A program made the position numbers and the translations under genes. From NCBI GenBank assembly GCA_944320665.1, contig CALUII010000004.1:1-61901 (forward strand): DNA of 61,901 nt, read 5' to 3'. Positions 9,782 through 18,273 of this stretch are shown piece by piece. Position 1 is the first letter of the stretch; every line of letters begins with the position of its first letter. This DNA comes from an uncultured Alistipes sp. (GTDB lineage Bacteria > Bacteroidota > Bacteroidia > Bacteroidales > Rikenellaceae). A model generated the notes under the pieces. It did not search any database. It was not told where the DNA came from and saw only the letters and a list, made by a program, of their open reading frames with translations.

Positions 9782-9789
9782 TATCTTTA
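9782..9789 (+). promoter_or_regulatory. Probable -7 element of the ricT-like gene
   Basis: TATCTTTA at 9782-9789, one base off TAnnTTTG, 26 nt before the start. The identical octamer precedes ung. Confidence 0.45.
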
Positions 9790-9815
9790 CGCAAATTATC
9801 GCATCATAGATTCTT

Positions 9816-11795
9816 ATGGACGCAAACGACTCCAAAAACACATACCACCGCTGCTGCAAACCCGAAATCGGTCGCGGATGCGCCTTCTGCGACTCCGAAA
9901 CAGGTACGGAACCCGAAGCCATCCTCAGCGACGGATGCTTCAAACTGCACGAAACGCCGTGGCTCGAAGCCTTCCCGGACAACTTCCCGACCGACATCTT
10001 CGAGGTGCGGTTCAAGAATACACGCCGCTCGTTCTACCAGAACGTCAACAACCTGCCCCTCAAACGGGGCGACATCGTAGCCGTCGAGGCCTCGCCCGGC
10101 CACGACATCGGCATCATCTCGCTCACGGGCGACATGGTTGCCAAACAGATGCGCCGAACGGGTTTCAACCCCTTCAACGGCGAGTTCAAGAAGATCTACC
10201 GCAAGGCCAAGCCCTACGACATCGAACGCTGGCAGGAGGCCATCGCCCTCGAACACGAGACAATGATCGCCGCACGCCAGATCGCCGCCGACATGGGACT
10301 CAACATGAAGATCGGCGACGTGGAGTATCAGGGCGACAAGATCAAGGCCATCTTCTACTACATTGCCGACGAACGCGTCGACTTCCGCGAACTGATCAAG
10401 GTCTTCGCCGAGCGGTTCCACATCCGCATCGAGATGAAGCAGATCGGCGCCCGTCAGGAGGCCGGCCGCATCGGCGGTCTGGGCGCCTGCGGCCGTGAGT
10501 TGTGCTGTGCCTCGTGGATCTCGAGCTTCTCGAGCGTCACAACCGGCGCCGCACGCATGCAGGACCTCTCGCTCAACCCGCAGAAGCTCGCCGGACAGTG
10601 CTCCAAGCTGAAGTGCTGTCTGATGTATGAATACGACGTCTATGCCGAAGCCCGGCGCGAATTTCCGCGCCTGCGCGAACCGCTGCAGACACTCGACGGC
10701 GAATATTTTCTGGTCAAGAGCGACATCCTGGCCGGCACGATGACCTTCAGCACCAGCAAGGATGCAATGGCCAATATCGTGACGTTGCCGGTCGCCCGCG
10801 TAAAGGAGATCATCGCCCTGAATCGTGCCGGACAAAAGGTCGAGCGTCTGCTCGATGTCGAAACACAACCGGTTGCATCCGAGGAGCCCGGGTTCCGCGC
10901 CGAGGAGGACAGCATCACGCGTTTCGACCAGACCAAGAAGCGCAGCAAGAACCGCCGCAACCGCAACAAGAACGGCAACGGCCGGGCCGAAGCCTCAGAG
11001 CAGGGACAACCGCAGCAGCCGACGCCTGGCACGCCCGGCGAACCGTCGGAAGGCAGCGACCGCAAATCGCGCAAACCGAACGCCAATCGGGCCCAACAGG
11101 CACCTGCTGCCGCCGCATCGAACGATACGAATTCCGACACCGGCGAATCACGCACCCCGGGAGGCGAGGGACGTGCTGCCCGCAACAACGCGACTCGTCG
11201 CTCACGCAACAACAACGGACCCGCAGGGAAAGCCTCCAATAATGCACGTTCGTCGCGTGAATCGACCGAAACGGGCAGCGAACAGACTCATTCCATCGAA
11301 GCATCGACCGCGGGCTCCAGTGCCGCGACGTCCCCATCGCCACGCAACGACAACGGCGAAGGACGCGACCGACGCAGCAACCGCAACAACCGACGCCGCA
11401 ACAACGACGAAACCGGCAACGACACTCCTCGTGAACCACGCGGTGAAGCCCGTCGTTCGGGCGACAAACGTGCAGCCCGTACAGGCAACGCAGCAGCAAC
11501 GCAGGAGGGGGCTCCGTCATCCCGCGACAACCAGACGGATCGCGAAACACCTCACGAGACGTCGACTGCACGCGAAGCACGCAGCCAACAACCGCGCAGC
11601 AACCGTCCGCCACGCAATCCGGCCGAACAACGAGGAGAAAATCGCCCGCGTCGCGAAGGAGGTACCCAGGAAAACTCGCAACGTGAAAACGGGCGTACAC
11701 CCCACTCCACCGAACCGAAGAGTTCCAACCGGAATGCCGCTTCCTCCCTCAACACGTCGGAGGCTGCCGCGCCACAGGCCAAACCAGGCGAATAA
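9816..11795 (+). CDS. ricT: PSP1/RicT-domain protein with long disordered tail
   Basis: The first 330 or so residues are a PSP1 C-terminal-type domain as in RicT/YaaT, which in Bacillus works with RicA and RicF as an Fe-S complex in mRNA processing. Visible are an N-terminal cysteine cluster (CCKPEIGRGCAFC), GDIVAVE near residue 87, the IGARQEAGRIGGLGACGRE signature, and paired cysteines in ELCCASW and SKLKCCLMYE. From about residue 370 to 659 the protein is low complexity, rich in Asn, Arg, Gln, Ser and Glu, with no predicted fold; it may bind nucleic acid. It is followed by gldH, a neighbour pair I know from other Bacteroidales. Symbol is by family; no RicA/RicF gene is in the window. Confidence 0.85.
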   Translation: MDANDSKNTYHRCCKPEIGRGCAFCDSETGTEPEAILSDGCFKLHETPWLEAFPDNFPTDIFEVRFKNTRRSFYQNVNNLPLKRGDIVAVEASPGHDIGIISLTGDMVAKQMRRTGFNPFNGEFKKIYRKAKPYDIERWQEAIALEHETMIAARQIAADMGLNMKIGDVEYQGDKIKAIFYYIADERVDFRELIKVFAERFHIRIEMKQIGARQEAGRIGGLGACGRELCCASWISSFSSVTTGAARMQDLSLNPQKLAGQCSKLKCCLMYEYDVYAEARREFPRLREPLQTLDGEYFLVKSDILAGTMTFSTSKDAMANIVTLPVARVKEIIALNRAGQKVERLLDVETQPVASEEPGFRAEEDSITRFDQTKKRSKNRRNRNKNGNGRAEASEQGQPQQPTPGTPGEPSEGSDRKSRKPNANRAQQAPAAAASNDTNSDTGESRTPGGEGRAARNNATRRSRNNNGPAGKASNNARSSRESTETGSEQTHSIEASTAGSSAATSPSPRNDNGEGRDRRSNRNNRRRNNDETGNDTPREPRGEARRSGDKRAARTGNAAATQEGAPSSRDNQTDRETPHETSTAREARSQQPRSNRPPRNPAEQRGENRPRREGGTQENSQRENGRTPHSTEPKSSNRNAASSLNTSEAAAPQAKPGE

Positions 11796-11821
11796 CCCCG
11801 AGGATACGGCAACGAGGAGTA

Positions 11822-12295
11822 ATGAAACCATCGGAAGTGAAACCCGAACGACGGAAACGCTGGCTCACCAGCGCGATCACGGCAGCATGCTGCACCGTGG
11901 CAGGAGGCGGGTGCCTCTCTCCGCAACAGGTCTACGTGGCGGATACACAGGCCAGGTCGTGGTGGCAGCCGACTGAAATCGTTGTACCCAACACCGACAC
12001 GGTCACGCCGCGCGATTTCACGCTGATTGTCCGCTCCAACACGTCCCTCGCCTGCGACACCCTCACGCTGCGCGTGGCACTCGAAGCACCCGACTCACTC
12101 CGATACGAAGAGTTGCTCACCCTGCGTGTGCAGGCCGCACCGCATCAGGCCGCAGCCATCCGTACACTGACCGAATGGCCTTACCGCACACAGTCCATTC
12201 TGCGCGACACGGGACGCTATCGATTGATCCTTACACCGACGCATCCCCTGCAGGGGATTGAAGCCGTCGGGATAGAAATCTCCGCTTCGCGATAA
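11822..12295 (+). CDS. gldH: GldH-like gliding motility lipoprotein
   Basis: A 157-residue protein with a basic N-terminus, a hydrophobic stretch and a lipobox ending GGGC at about residue 31, so it is probably a lipidated periplasmic protein. The mature part has the beta-rich GldH layout with a C-terminal GIEAVGIEI. GldH was defined as needed for gliding and T9SS-dependent functions in Flavobacterium; homologues persist in non-gliding Bacteroidales. Assignment rests on length, lipobox, the C-terminal motif and the position right after the PSP1 gene, since the sequence is weakly conserved. Confidence 0.7.
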   Translation: MKPSEVKPERRKRWLTSAITAACCTVAGGGCLSPQQVYVADTQARSWWQPTEIVVPNTDTVTPRDFTLIVRSNTSLACDTLTLRVALEAPDSLRYEELLTLRVQAAPHQAAAIRTLTEWPYRTQSILRDTGRYRLILTPTHPLQGIEAVGIEISASR

Positions 12296-12349
12296 GACGA
12301 CACTTAACACCCACATCAAACCCACTGATTCGACACACACAACGACCCC

Positions 12350-13105
12350 ATGGGCAAAGACAAACTCCGCAGATTCGCCGAGAATCTGACTTTCAGTTGC
12401 TTCATTCAACCCGAGTTCGACGAGATCTTCCACCGCGACCACCCACTCAAAGGGCATTGGCGCCGGGACTTCTTCCATAACGACCGTCCCATCGTGCTGG
12501 AACTCGGATGCGGCAAGGGCGAATACACCGTGGCGCTGGCCGAGCGCCACCCGGACCAAAACTTCATCGGCATCGACATCAAAGGTGCACGCATGTGGCG
12601 CGGCGCAAAGACCGCCACGGAACGCGGCATGAAGAACGTCGGATTCGTGCGCACGCGCATCGAATTCATCGAGTCGTTCTTCGCACCGAACGAGGTGGAC
12701 GAGATCTGGATCACTTTTCCCGATCCGCAGCTGCGAACCCGGCGGGCCAAGAAACGACTCACGGCCCCGCAGTTTCTGGCGGCGTATGCCCGCATGCTGC
12801 GCCCCGGCGGCGTTATCCACCTCAAGACCGATTCGAAGCACCTGTACCACTACACGCAGGCCGTGATCGAACACTTCGGTCTGCCGTGCACGGTGGCCAA
12901 CGAAGACATCTACGGTACGGGGCTGGCCGACGAGGTGCTCTCGGTAAAGACGGCCTATGAACAGAAATTCCTGGCCTGCGGTCTGCCGATCACCTATACC
13001 TGTTTCGGCTTGGGGGACCGCACGGAGTTCGCCCCCTTCGATTGGGACGGAGACGACACGGTCGAAAAGGACAACGAAGCGGAACGCACACAGCCCCGTC
13101 CATAA
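12350..13105 (+). CDS. trmB: tRNA (guanine-N7)-methyltransferase
   Basis: TrmB methylates G46 of tRNA using SAM. The 251-residue protein has the SAM motif LELGCGKGEYT (about residues 48-58), FIGIDIKGARMWRGA, the DEIWITFPDPQLRTRRAKKRLT signature region, and the HLKTDSKHLYHYT segment. The start MGKDKLRRFAEN is typical for Bacteroidetes members. The gene is last in the ricT-gldH-trmB direction and is followed by a strong terminator. Confidence 0.95.
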   Translation: MGKDKLRRFAENLTFSCFIQPEFDEIFHRDHPLKGHWRRDFFHNDRPIVLELGCGKGEYTVALAERHPDQNFIGIDIKGARMWRGAKTATERGMKNVGFVRTRIEFIESFFAPNEVDEIWITFPDPQLRTRRAKKRLTAPQFLAAYARMLRPGGVIHLKTDSKHLYHYTQAVIEHFGLPCTVANEDIYGTGLADEVLSVKTAYEQKFLACGLPITYTCFGLGDRTEFAPFDWDGDDTVEKDNEAERTQPRP

Positions 13106-13148
13106 AAAAGTGCCGAAGGACGTAACCTCGCGAAAACTGTCGCATAAC

Positions 13149-13213
13149 AAAAAGATGTTCCGTACCGGCCTATTCCCTTTCGTAGAAGGGAGGCCGGTAC
13201 GGAACATCTTTTT
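13149..13213. terminator. Bidirectional terminator, 23-bp stem
   Basis: Perfect 23-bp inverted repeat 13149-13171 / 13191-13213, whose loop itself holds a 5-bp stem (13175-13179 / 13186-13190). It is A-rich on the left and T-rich on the right, between convergent trmB and the alkaline phosphatase gene. Confidence 0.93.
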
Positions 13214-13233
13214 AGCAGCAGGGAGAGCCCTGC

Positions 13234-14364
13234 CTACTCAAGCCCCAACAGTCCCATCAGGGCATGCGACAGCGCCGTATTGTCCATCACGCCGTGGATC
13301 CGCTCAGCCCCCGCACCGTAGAGATAGACCGGGACGAGTGTCCCCGAATGGCCCTCGGTGCTGAAGGCATAGCGCAGGCCGCTTTCGGAACGTTTGAAGT
13401 CGGCCTCGTTGCTCGGGATCGACAGACCGCCCGTCTCGTGATCGGCCGTCACGACGACCAGCGTGCCGGGATGCGTGTCGGCAAAATCCATCGCCACGGC
13501 CACCGTCCGATCGAAATCCTCCATCTCGGCCACTAAAGCCTCCGCATCGTTGGCATGTCCCGCCCAGTCGATCTGCGACCCCTCGACCATCAGCAGAAAG
13601 CCGGATTTGCGACGTTGCGCCTCATCCGCCAACCGGTCGAGCGCCAGGCGCGTCGCACGGGGCAGGTAGTCGCCCCGACCTTCGAGTGCCGAGGGCAGGT
13701 GCTCGTCGGCAAAAAGCCCCAAAAGTTTCGATTCGGGGCATCTTTCAGCCTCTTCAAGTGTTGTAACCAGACCGTATCCAGCCTGTTGCAGTTGCGCGCG
13801 CTGCGCAGCTGTCACATATTGCGCACCGCCGCCGAAAAGCAGATCAACTCCACTGCGCACGAGCCACGTCGTAATGGCTTCGGTGTCGTCGCGATCGGAC
13901 ACATGGGCATAGAAGGCTGCCGGTGTGGCATGTTGCAGGGCACAGGTCACCACCTCGCCCGTCGGGCGCCCCGCCCGTCGGGCACGCTCGATCATCGACT
14001 CGACCTGCTCTCCCTCGGGAGTCAGCCCCAGCGTGCCGTTGTCGGTCTTGCAGCCACAGGCCAAAGCCGTACCCGCCGCCGCCGAATCCGTCACCCGGTT
14101 ATTGGCCGAGTGGGTCGCGATGAGCGCCACGTTCTGCGCCCGGTCAAAGGCCGTCGACCCCTCATCGGACTGCTCGATCCGCCACATCGAGACCTGTGCC
14201 AGCCCCATGCCGTCGCCGATCAGCAAAATCAGATTCCGCACTTCGTCCTCGGAAACAGCCTCCATGTGCGGTTGCACCCGCTCGGGAGTCTGCGCCTGCA
14301 CGATCCCGCCACCCAACAGCATCAGCAGCAGGCATAACGCACTCAAAAGATTCTGTCGATTCAT
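13234..14364 (-). CDS. Alkaline phosphatase, secreted
   Basis: A 376-residue PhoA-superfamily phosphomonoesterase with a signal peptide (MNRQNLLSALCLLLMLLGG, cleavage probably after AQA). Active-site features are the first metal motif LIGDGMG, the nucleophile serine in RVTDSAAAGTAL, the DWAGHAND ligands, ADHETGG and EGHSGT. It should act in the periplasm or at the surface to release phosphate. I chose 14364 because the TACCTTTG promoter lies 34 nt upstream and the residues before it are not signal-like. Convergent with trmB. Confidence 0.93.
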   Translation of the reverse strand: MNRQNLLSALCLLLMLLGGGIVQAQTPERVQPHMEAVSEDEVRNLILLIGDGMGLAQVSMWRIEQSDEGSTAFDRAQNVALIATHSANNRVTDSAAAGTALACGCKTDNGTLGLTPEGEQVESMIERARRAGRPTGEVVTCALQHATPAAFYAHVSDRDDTEAITTWLVRSGVDLLFGGGAQYVTAAQRAQLQQAGYGLVTTLEEAERCPESKLLGLFADEHLPSALEGRGDYLPRATRLALDRLADEAQRRKSGFLLMVEGSQIDWAGHANDAEALVAEMEDFDRTVAVAMDFADTHPGTLVVVTADHETGGLSIPSNEADFKRSESGLRYAFSTEGHSGTLVPVYLYGAGAERIHGVMDNTALSHALMGLLGLE

Positions 14365-14397
14365 CGTTTTACAGCAAAAAATAAACTTATACCGACG

Positions 14398-14405
14398 CAA
14401 AGGTA
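14398..14405 (-). promoter_or_regulatory. -7 element of the alkaline phosphatase gene
   Basis: TACCTTTG on the minus strand (14405-14398), 34 nt before the ATG. No clear -33 or Pho-box-like repeat was seen. Confidence 0.65.
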
Positions 14406-14427
14406 TCCTGCATAGGGAACTATTCGC

Positions 14428-14435
14428 TATCTTTA
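14428..14435 (+). promoter_or_regulatory. Possible -7 element of ung
   Basis: TATCTTTA at 14428-14435, a one-base variant of TAnnTTTG, divergent from the phosphatase promoter and 88 nt upstream of ung. Confidence 0.4.
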
Positions 14436-14522
14436 CGACGAATTTAACGGGAATGTCACATCCGCCTGCGGGCCGTCGGCCCCCCCGACAGCCCCTCCCG
14501 CCAAACACCGCCAAACACCGCC

Positions 14523-15185
14523 ATGGAAGTAAAGATCGCCGCCGACTGGAAGGAACTGCTCGCTCCCGAGTTCGAGAAACCCTACTTTGCCCAACTCACC
14601 GAGTTCGTGCGTCAGGAATATGCCACGCACCGCATCTATCCGCGTGGCAGCAACATCTTCCGTGCCTTCGACAAGTGCCCGGTCGACCGACTGAAGGTGG
14701 TCATCATCGGCCAGGATCCCTACCACGGCCCGGGACAGGCCAACGGACTCTGCTTCTCGGTGGGTGACGGAGTTCCCTTTCCGCCGTCGTTGCAGAACAT
14801 CTTCAAGGAGGTGGCCGACGACACCGGAGCCCCCATTCCTCCGACCGGCAACCTCGACCGCTGGGCCGAGCAGGGGGTGCTGCTGCTGAATGCCGTGCTC
14901 ACCGTACGCGAACATGAGGCCGCCTCGCATGCCGGACACGGTTGGGAAACCTTCACAGACGCCGTGGTACGTGCCATCGCCCAAAATAAACAGGGAATCG
15001 TCTACATGCTCTGGGGCAGTTATGCGCAGAAGAAGGGGGCCATTGCCGATCCGCAGAAGAACCTCATTCTGAAGGCCGTGCATCCCTCACCGCTTTCGGT
15101 CTACCGCGGCTTCTTCGGCTGCCACCACTTCTCGCGTGCCAACGAGTACCTGCAATCCATCGGCAAGGTACCCATCGTCTGGTAA
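14523..15185 (+). CDS. ung: Uracil-DNA glycosylase, family 1
   Basis: Removes uracil from DNA to start base-excision repair. The 220-residue protein carries motif A GQDPYHGPGQANGLCFSV (about residues 63-80, with catalytic Asp) and motif B HPSPLSVYRGFFGCHHF with the catalytic His near the C-terminus. Length and motifs are those of the standard enzyme. It is transcribed alone, divergent from the alkaline phosphatase and convergent with rpoD. Confidence 0.97.
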   Translation: MEVKIAADWKELLAPEFEKPYFAQLTEFVRQEYATHRIYPRGSNIFRAFDKCPVDRLKVVIIGQDPYHGPGQANGLCFSVGDGVPFPPSLQNIFKEVADDTGAPIPPTGNLDRWAEQGVLLLNAVLTVREHEAASHAGHGWETFTDAVVRAIAQNKQGIVYMLWGSYAQKKGAIADPQKNLILKAVHPSPLSVYRGFFGCHHFSRANEYLQSIGKVPIVW

Positions 15186-15221
15186 GCCCGCCTCACGATT
15201 GCCATTCCGACATACACAAAA

Positions 15222-15263
15222 GAATTCCGCTGCCGGATCCAAAGTCCAGCAGCGGAATTTTTT
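15222..15263. terminator. Terminator between ung and rpoD
   Basis: 11-bp stem 15223-15233 / 15249-15259 followed by a T-run on the plus strand; A residues on the left let it act on the minus strand too. Confidence 0.8.
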
Positions 15264-15335
15264 CCGCACGTTGCGTTTTCCAAGCCAGGTGCTTCCTGCT
15301 CCGCCCCACGGCCGCAACACGCCATCCGGCTATGG

Positions 15336-16196
15336 TCAGCCCAGATAGGATTTGAGCAACTTCGAACGCGACGAGTGGCGCAGGCGACGGATCGCCTTCT
15401 CCTTGATCTGACGCACACGTTCACGCGTGAGGTCGAACTTCTCGCCAATCTCCTCGAGCGTCATCTCCGAACAGCCGATACCGAAGAAATACTTGATAAT
15501 ATCGCGTTCACGCTCGGTCAACGTCTCCAATGCACGGTCGACCTCCGTTGCGAGCGACTCGTTGATCAGCCCGCGGTCGGCGTTGGGAGAATCCGTGTTG
15601 ACCAGCACGTCAAGCAGGCTGTTGTCCTCGCCCTCGGCAAACGGCGCATCCACCGAGACATGACGGCCCGCCACACGCAGTGTATCGGTCACCTTCTCCT
15701 TGGGCAGCTCCAACTCCGAAGCCAACTCCTCGGGCGACGGCGTACGCTCGTGCTCCTGCTCGAAACGGGCAAATGCCTTGTTGATCTTGTTGAGCGATCC
15801 CACCTGGTTGAGCGGCAGACGCACGATACGCGACTGCTCGGCCAGGGCCTGGAGAATCGACTGACGAATCCACCACACCGCATAGGAGATGAACTTAAAA
15901 CCACGGGTTTCATCGAACTTCTCCGCCGCCTTGATGAGTCCGAGGTTGCCCTCGTTGATGAGGTCGGGCAGGCTCAATCCCTGATTCTGATACTGTTTGG
16001 CCACCGAAACGACGAAACGCAGATTGGCTTTCGTCAGTTTTTCGAGGGCCTCCTGGTCTCCCTTCTTGATTCGCTGAGCCAGTTCCACCTCCTCTTCGAC
16101 CGTGATGAGCTCCTCCTTGCCAATCTCCTGCAGGTACTTGTCGAGCGAAGCACTCTCACGGTTGGTGATGGACTTCGTAATCTTTAATTGACGCAT
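15336..16196 (-). CDS. rpoD: Primary RNA polymerase sigma factor (RpoD/SigA)
   Basis: The housekeeping sigma factor. The 286-residue form lacks the long region 1.1 and the non-conserved insert of E. coli RpoD, as is normal in Bacteroidetes. Visible: region 1.2 [16 protein letters not shown], region 2 with [17 protein letters not shown] and the [13 protein letters not shown] and [13 protein letters not shown] stretches, region 3, and region 4 with the [20 protein letters not shown] helix-turn-helix. This protein should read the TTG-N19-21-TAnnTTTG promoters seen throughout the window. Monocistronic, between ung and the HtrA gene. Confidence 0.97.
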   Translation of the reverse strand: MRQLKITKSITNRESASLDKYLQEIGKEELITVEEEVELAQRIKKGDQEALEKLTKANLRFVVSVAKQYQNQGLSLPDLINEGNLGLIKAAEKFDETRGFKFISYAVWWIRQSILQALAEQSRIVRLPLNQVGSLNKINKAFARFEQEHERTPSPEELASELELPKEKVTDTLRVAGRHVSVDAPFAEGEDNSLLDVLVNTDSPNADRGLINESLATEVDRALETLTERERDIIKYFFGIGCSEMTLEEIGEKFDLTRERVRQIKEKAIRRLRHSSRSKLLKSYLG

Positions 16197-16303
16197 TTCT
16201 CTCTATCTCTCCTATAAATTAACAACAATCCCGTCTTCAATTGCCCGTGCCGACGTATGCGGTACAGCACACTTGGGCTGCCAACGGATCGTCGCCCGGC
16301 GAC

Positions 16304-16334
16304 GGCAGAGACGCACCGCGAAGTGCCCTCTGCC
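16304..16334. other. Stem-loop between htrA and rpoD
   Basis: 7-bp stem 16304-16310 / 16328-16334 enclosing a 4-bp inner stem, next to a GTCGCC/GGCGAC palindrome at 16291-16303. There is no T-run on either strand, so it may be an mRNA structure rather than a terminator. Confidence 0.35.
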
Positions 16335-16350
16335 GCACCATCCGGGAGGG

Positions 16351-17823
16351 TTATTCCACAAGCACGTAGCTGGCCGAACGGCCGTTGGGATAGATGCCGT
16401 CGATCGAACCGACCCGGTCGGTCAACCGCTGCATCTCCTCGACCGAACGCACGGGGCGGTCGTTGATGTGGGTAATGACAAACCCCTCGCGCACACGGGC
16501 CCGAGCCAGAATGCCACCCTCCTTCACACCGATGACCTGCACGCCGCCCTCGATCTCGAGCTGACGGCAGAGCTTCGTTCCGGCATCGGCGAAACGACCG
16601 CCGAGGGCCTCGATCACATCGACGTCCTCACGCGTAATCAGATCCGTTTTACCAGCCTTATTACGCAGGACGACGTCAATTTGTTTCACTTCGCCGCCTC
16701 TTTTTACCGATAATTTCACCCGATCGTTGGGTCGATGTTTGGCAATCTGCTCCTGCAGGGTCGACGGAGCCTCCAGCTTCACCCCGTCCACGGCCAGGAT
16801 CACGTCGCCCTTGCGGACCCCCGCATCCGAAGCACCGCTTCCCTCCTGCACGCCGGCCACGTAGACACCCCCGATCTCGTCGATACCGAGCTCCTTACCC
16901 TCGGCGTCGAGGAAATTCTGATCGATAAACCGATAGCGCAGGCCGAGCATCGCACGCTGCACGACGCCATACTCCTTGAGGTCGGTCACCACCTTGCGGA
17001 CGATCGACTCCGGAATGGCGAACGAATAACCGATGTAGCTGCCCGTCTGTGATTTGATCAACGTATTGATGCCGACCAGTTCCCCGTGGGTATTGACCAG
17101 TGCACCGCCCGAGTTGCCGGGGTTGACCGCAGCGTCGGTTTGGATGAACGATTCGATGCTGAATTCATTCGGGATGGCACCCAACTGGCGGGCCTTGGCG
17201 CTGACAATACCGGCCGTGATGGTCGACTGCAGGTCGAAGGGCGAGCCGATGGCCAGCACCCATTCACCCAGACGCAGCGCATCGGACGACCCGAAAGGCA
17301 GTGTCGGCAACCCCTCGGCATCGATCTTCACGAGGGCCACATCCGTTGCCGGATCCGTTCCGATCACACGGGCATCGAACCGACGTCCGTCATTGAGTTT
17401 CACACGCAGTTTGGTGGCCTGATCGACCACGTGGTTGTTCGTCACGATGTATCCGTCGGCCGTGATGATCACACCCGATCCGCCACCGCGACGTTCCTGC
17501 TTATACGAGGGGCCGTTGCCATATCCCTGCGGAATGCCGAAGAACTCGAGGAAGGGGTCGTAGCGCCGCATCTCGACCTCCTGCACTACCTCGATATTGA
17601 CCACGGCTTTCACCGCATTCTCGGCAGCGTAGGTCAGATCCGGATATTTGTCGGCCTCGTACGACGTGAACTGGGTCCCGAGACCCGGCGTACGCACCAC
17701 CTCGCGATCGACGTACTCGACCTGAGCTCCGTGCATCGACGCACGTGCTATGCCCCATGCCGTGAGGCCACCGGCTACGGCAGCCACGGCAATCGTTCCC
17801 ATAAATAAAAATGCCTTTTTCAT
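16351..17823 (-). CDS. degQ: Do/HtrA family periplasmic serine protease
   Basis: A 490-residue envelope protease/chaperone. It opens with a signal or anchor helix (MKKAFLFMGTIAVAAVAGG), then a trypsin-like domain with the triad His in VTNNHVV, Asp in PATDVALVKID and Ser in NPGNSGGAL, then two PDZ domains (about residues 300-385 and 400-490). These enzymes degrade misfolded envelope proteins. A start at 17838 (five residues longer, MNCNK) is equally open; I prefer 17823 because it gives a typical signal. No TAnnTTTG element was seen upstream. Confidence 0.93.
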   Translation of the reverse strand: MKKAFLFMGTIAVAAVAGGLTAWGIARASMHGAQVEYVDREVVRTPGLGTQFTSYEADKYPDLTYAAENAVKAVVNIEVVQEVEMRRYDPFLEFFGIPQGYGNGPSYKQERRGGGSGVIITADGYIVTNNHVVDQATKLRVKLNDGRRFDARVIGTDPATDVALVKIDAEGLPTLPFGSSDALRLGEWVLAIGSPFDLQSTITAGIVSAKARQLGAIPNEFSIESFIQTDAAVNPGNSGGALVNTHGELVGINTLIKSQTGSYIGYSFAIPESIVRKVVTDLKEYGVVQRAMLGLRYRFIDQNFLDAEGKELGIDEIGGVYVAGVQEGSGASDAGVRKGDVILAVDGVKLEAPSTLQEQIAKHRPNDRVKLSVKRGGEVKQIDVVLRNKAGKTDLITREDVDVIEALGGRFADAGTKLCRQLEIEGGVQVIGVKEGGILARARVREGFVITHINDRPVRSVEEMQRLTDRVGSIDGIYPNGRSASYVLVE

Positions 17824-18085
17824 CTTGTTACAATTCATTGACTTCGTTACGGTTTTACACGTTATTCGCAGTCGATTTGCTCCATAGGCATGTGTTCGTT
17901 TACGTTGCGTTCACAGAGATTAACGCACGGAGCGGAACGATTAGTATGTATCCGGCCGTACGATTTTTCAGCACCGAACCCGCCATCGTCCGGCCCGAAT
18001 CGCCGATCGACTGACAACGACCCGGTTGCGCCCCCAGGAGTGCACGGCATCGGACCCGGCCGAACAAAATTTCGACCGAAATATT

Positions 18086-18114
18086 TTGTTTTTCGCAGAA
18101 ATGTCGTACCTTTG
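18086..18114 (+). promoter_or_regulatory. Promoter of metK
   Basis: -33 TTG at 18086-18088, 18-nt spacer, -7 TACCTTTG at 18107-18114. Transcription should start near 18120, leaving a 5' leader of about 150 nt, unusually long for this window. Confidence 0.75.
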
Positions 18115-18158
18115 CCGATCCCGAACTGAGCTCCCGCCACGGAGCAACAACGGGACAA

Positions 18159-18209
18159 TGTGGAAAGATTTGACTGATTGCAACCACAATAAAAAATCGC
18201 TAAAACAGC
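18159..18209 (+). promoter_or_regulatory. SAM-II-like riboswitch in the metK leader
   Basis: The leader matches the SAM-II (SAM_alpha) H-type pseudoknot aptamer. P1 is TGTGG (18159-18163) with CCACA (18184-18188). The 20-nt loop 1 contains GATTTGAC and ends ATTGCAA; the 3' strand has ATAAA, then GCTAAAA at 18199-18205. From memory, the crystallised metX aptamer has the same order: P1, GAUUUAAC, AUUGCAA, P1', AUAAA, GCUAAAA. The pseudoknot could form by CTG (18174-18176) with CAG (18206-18208), where the reference has CC/GG, a compensatory change. The aptamer is followed by a T-rich stretch (18211-18220) about 60 nt before the metK start. SAM binding would be expected to lower metK expression; the mechanism is not clear. 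Confidence 0.8.
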
Positions 18210-18273
18210 TCTTTTTTATTCCCAACAGCCAATCCTTTCCCACAATACGTTTAACCTTTTAACTAAATGTAAG

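Noticed and set aside
15336-16196. Short sigma factor as an alternative sigma
   Set aside because: The 286-residue size without region 1.1 is normal for the primary sigma factor of Bacteroidetes; regions 2-4 are complete.
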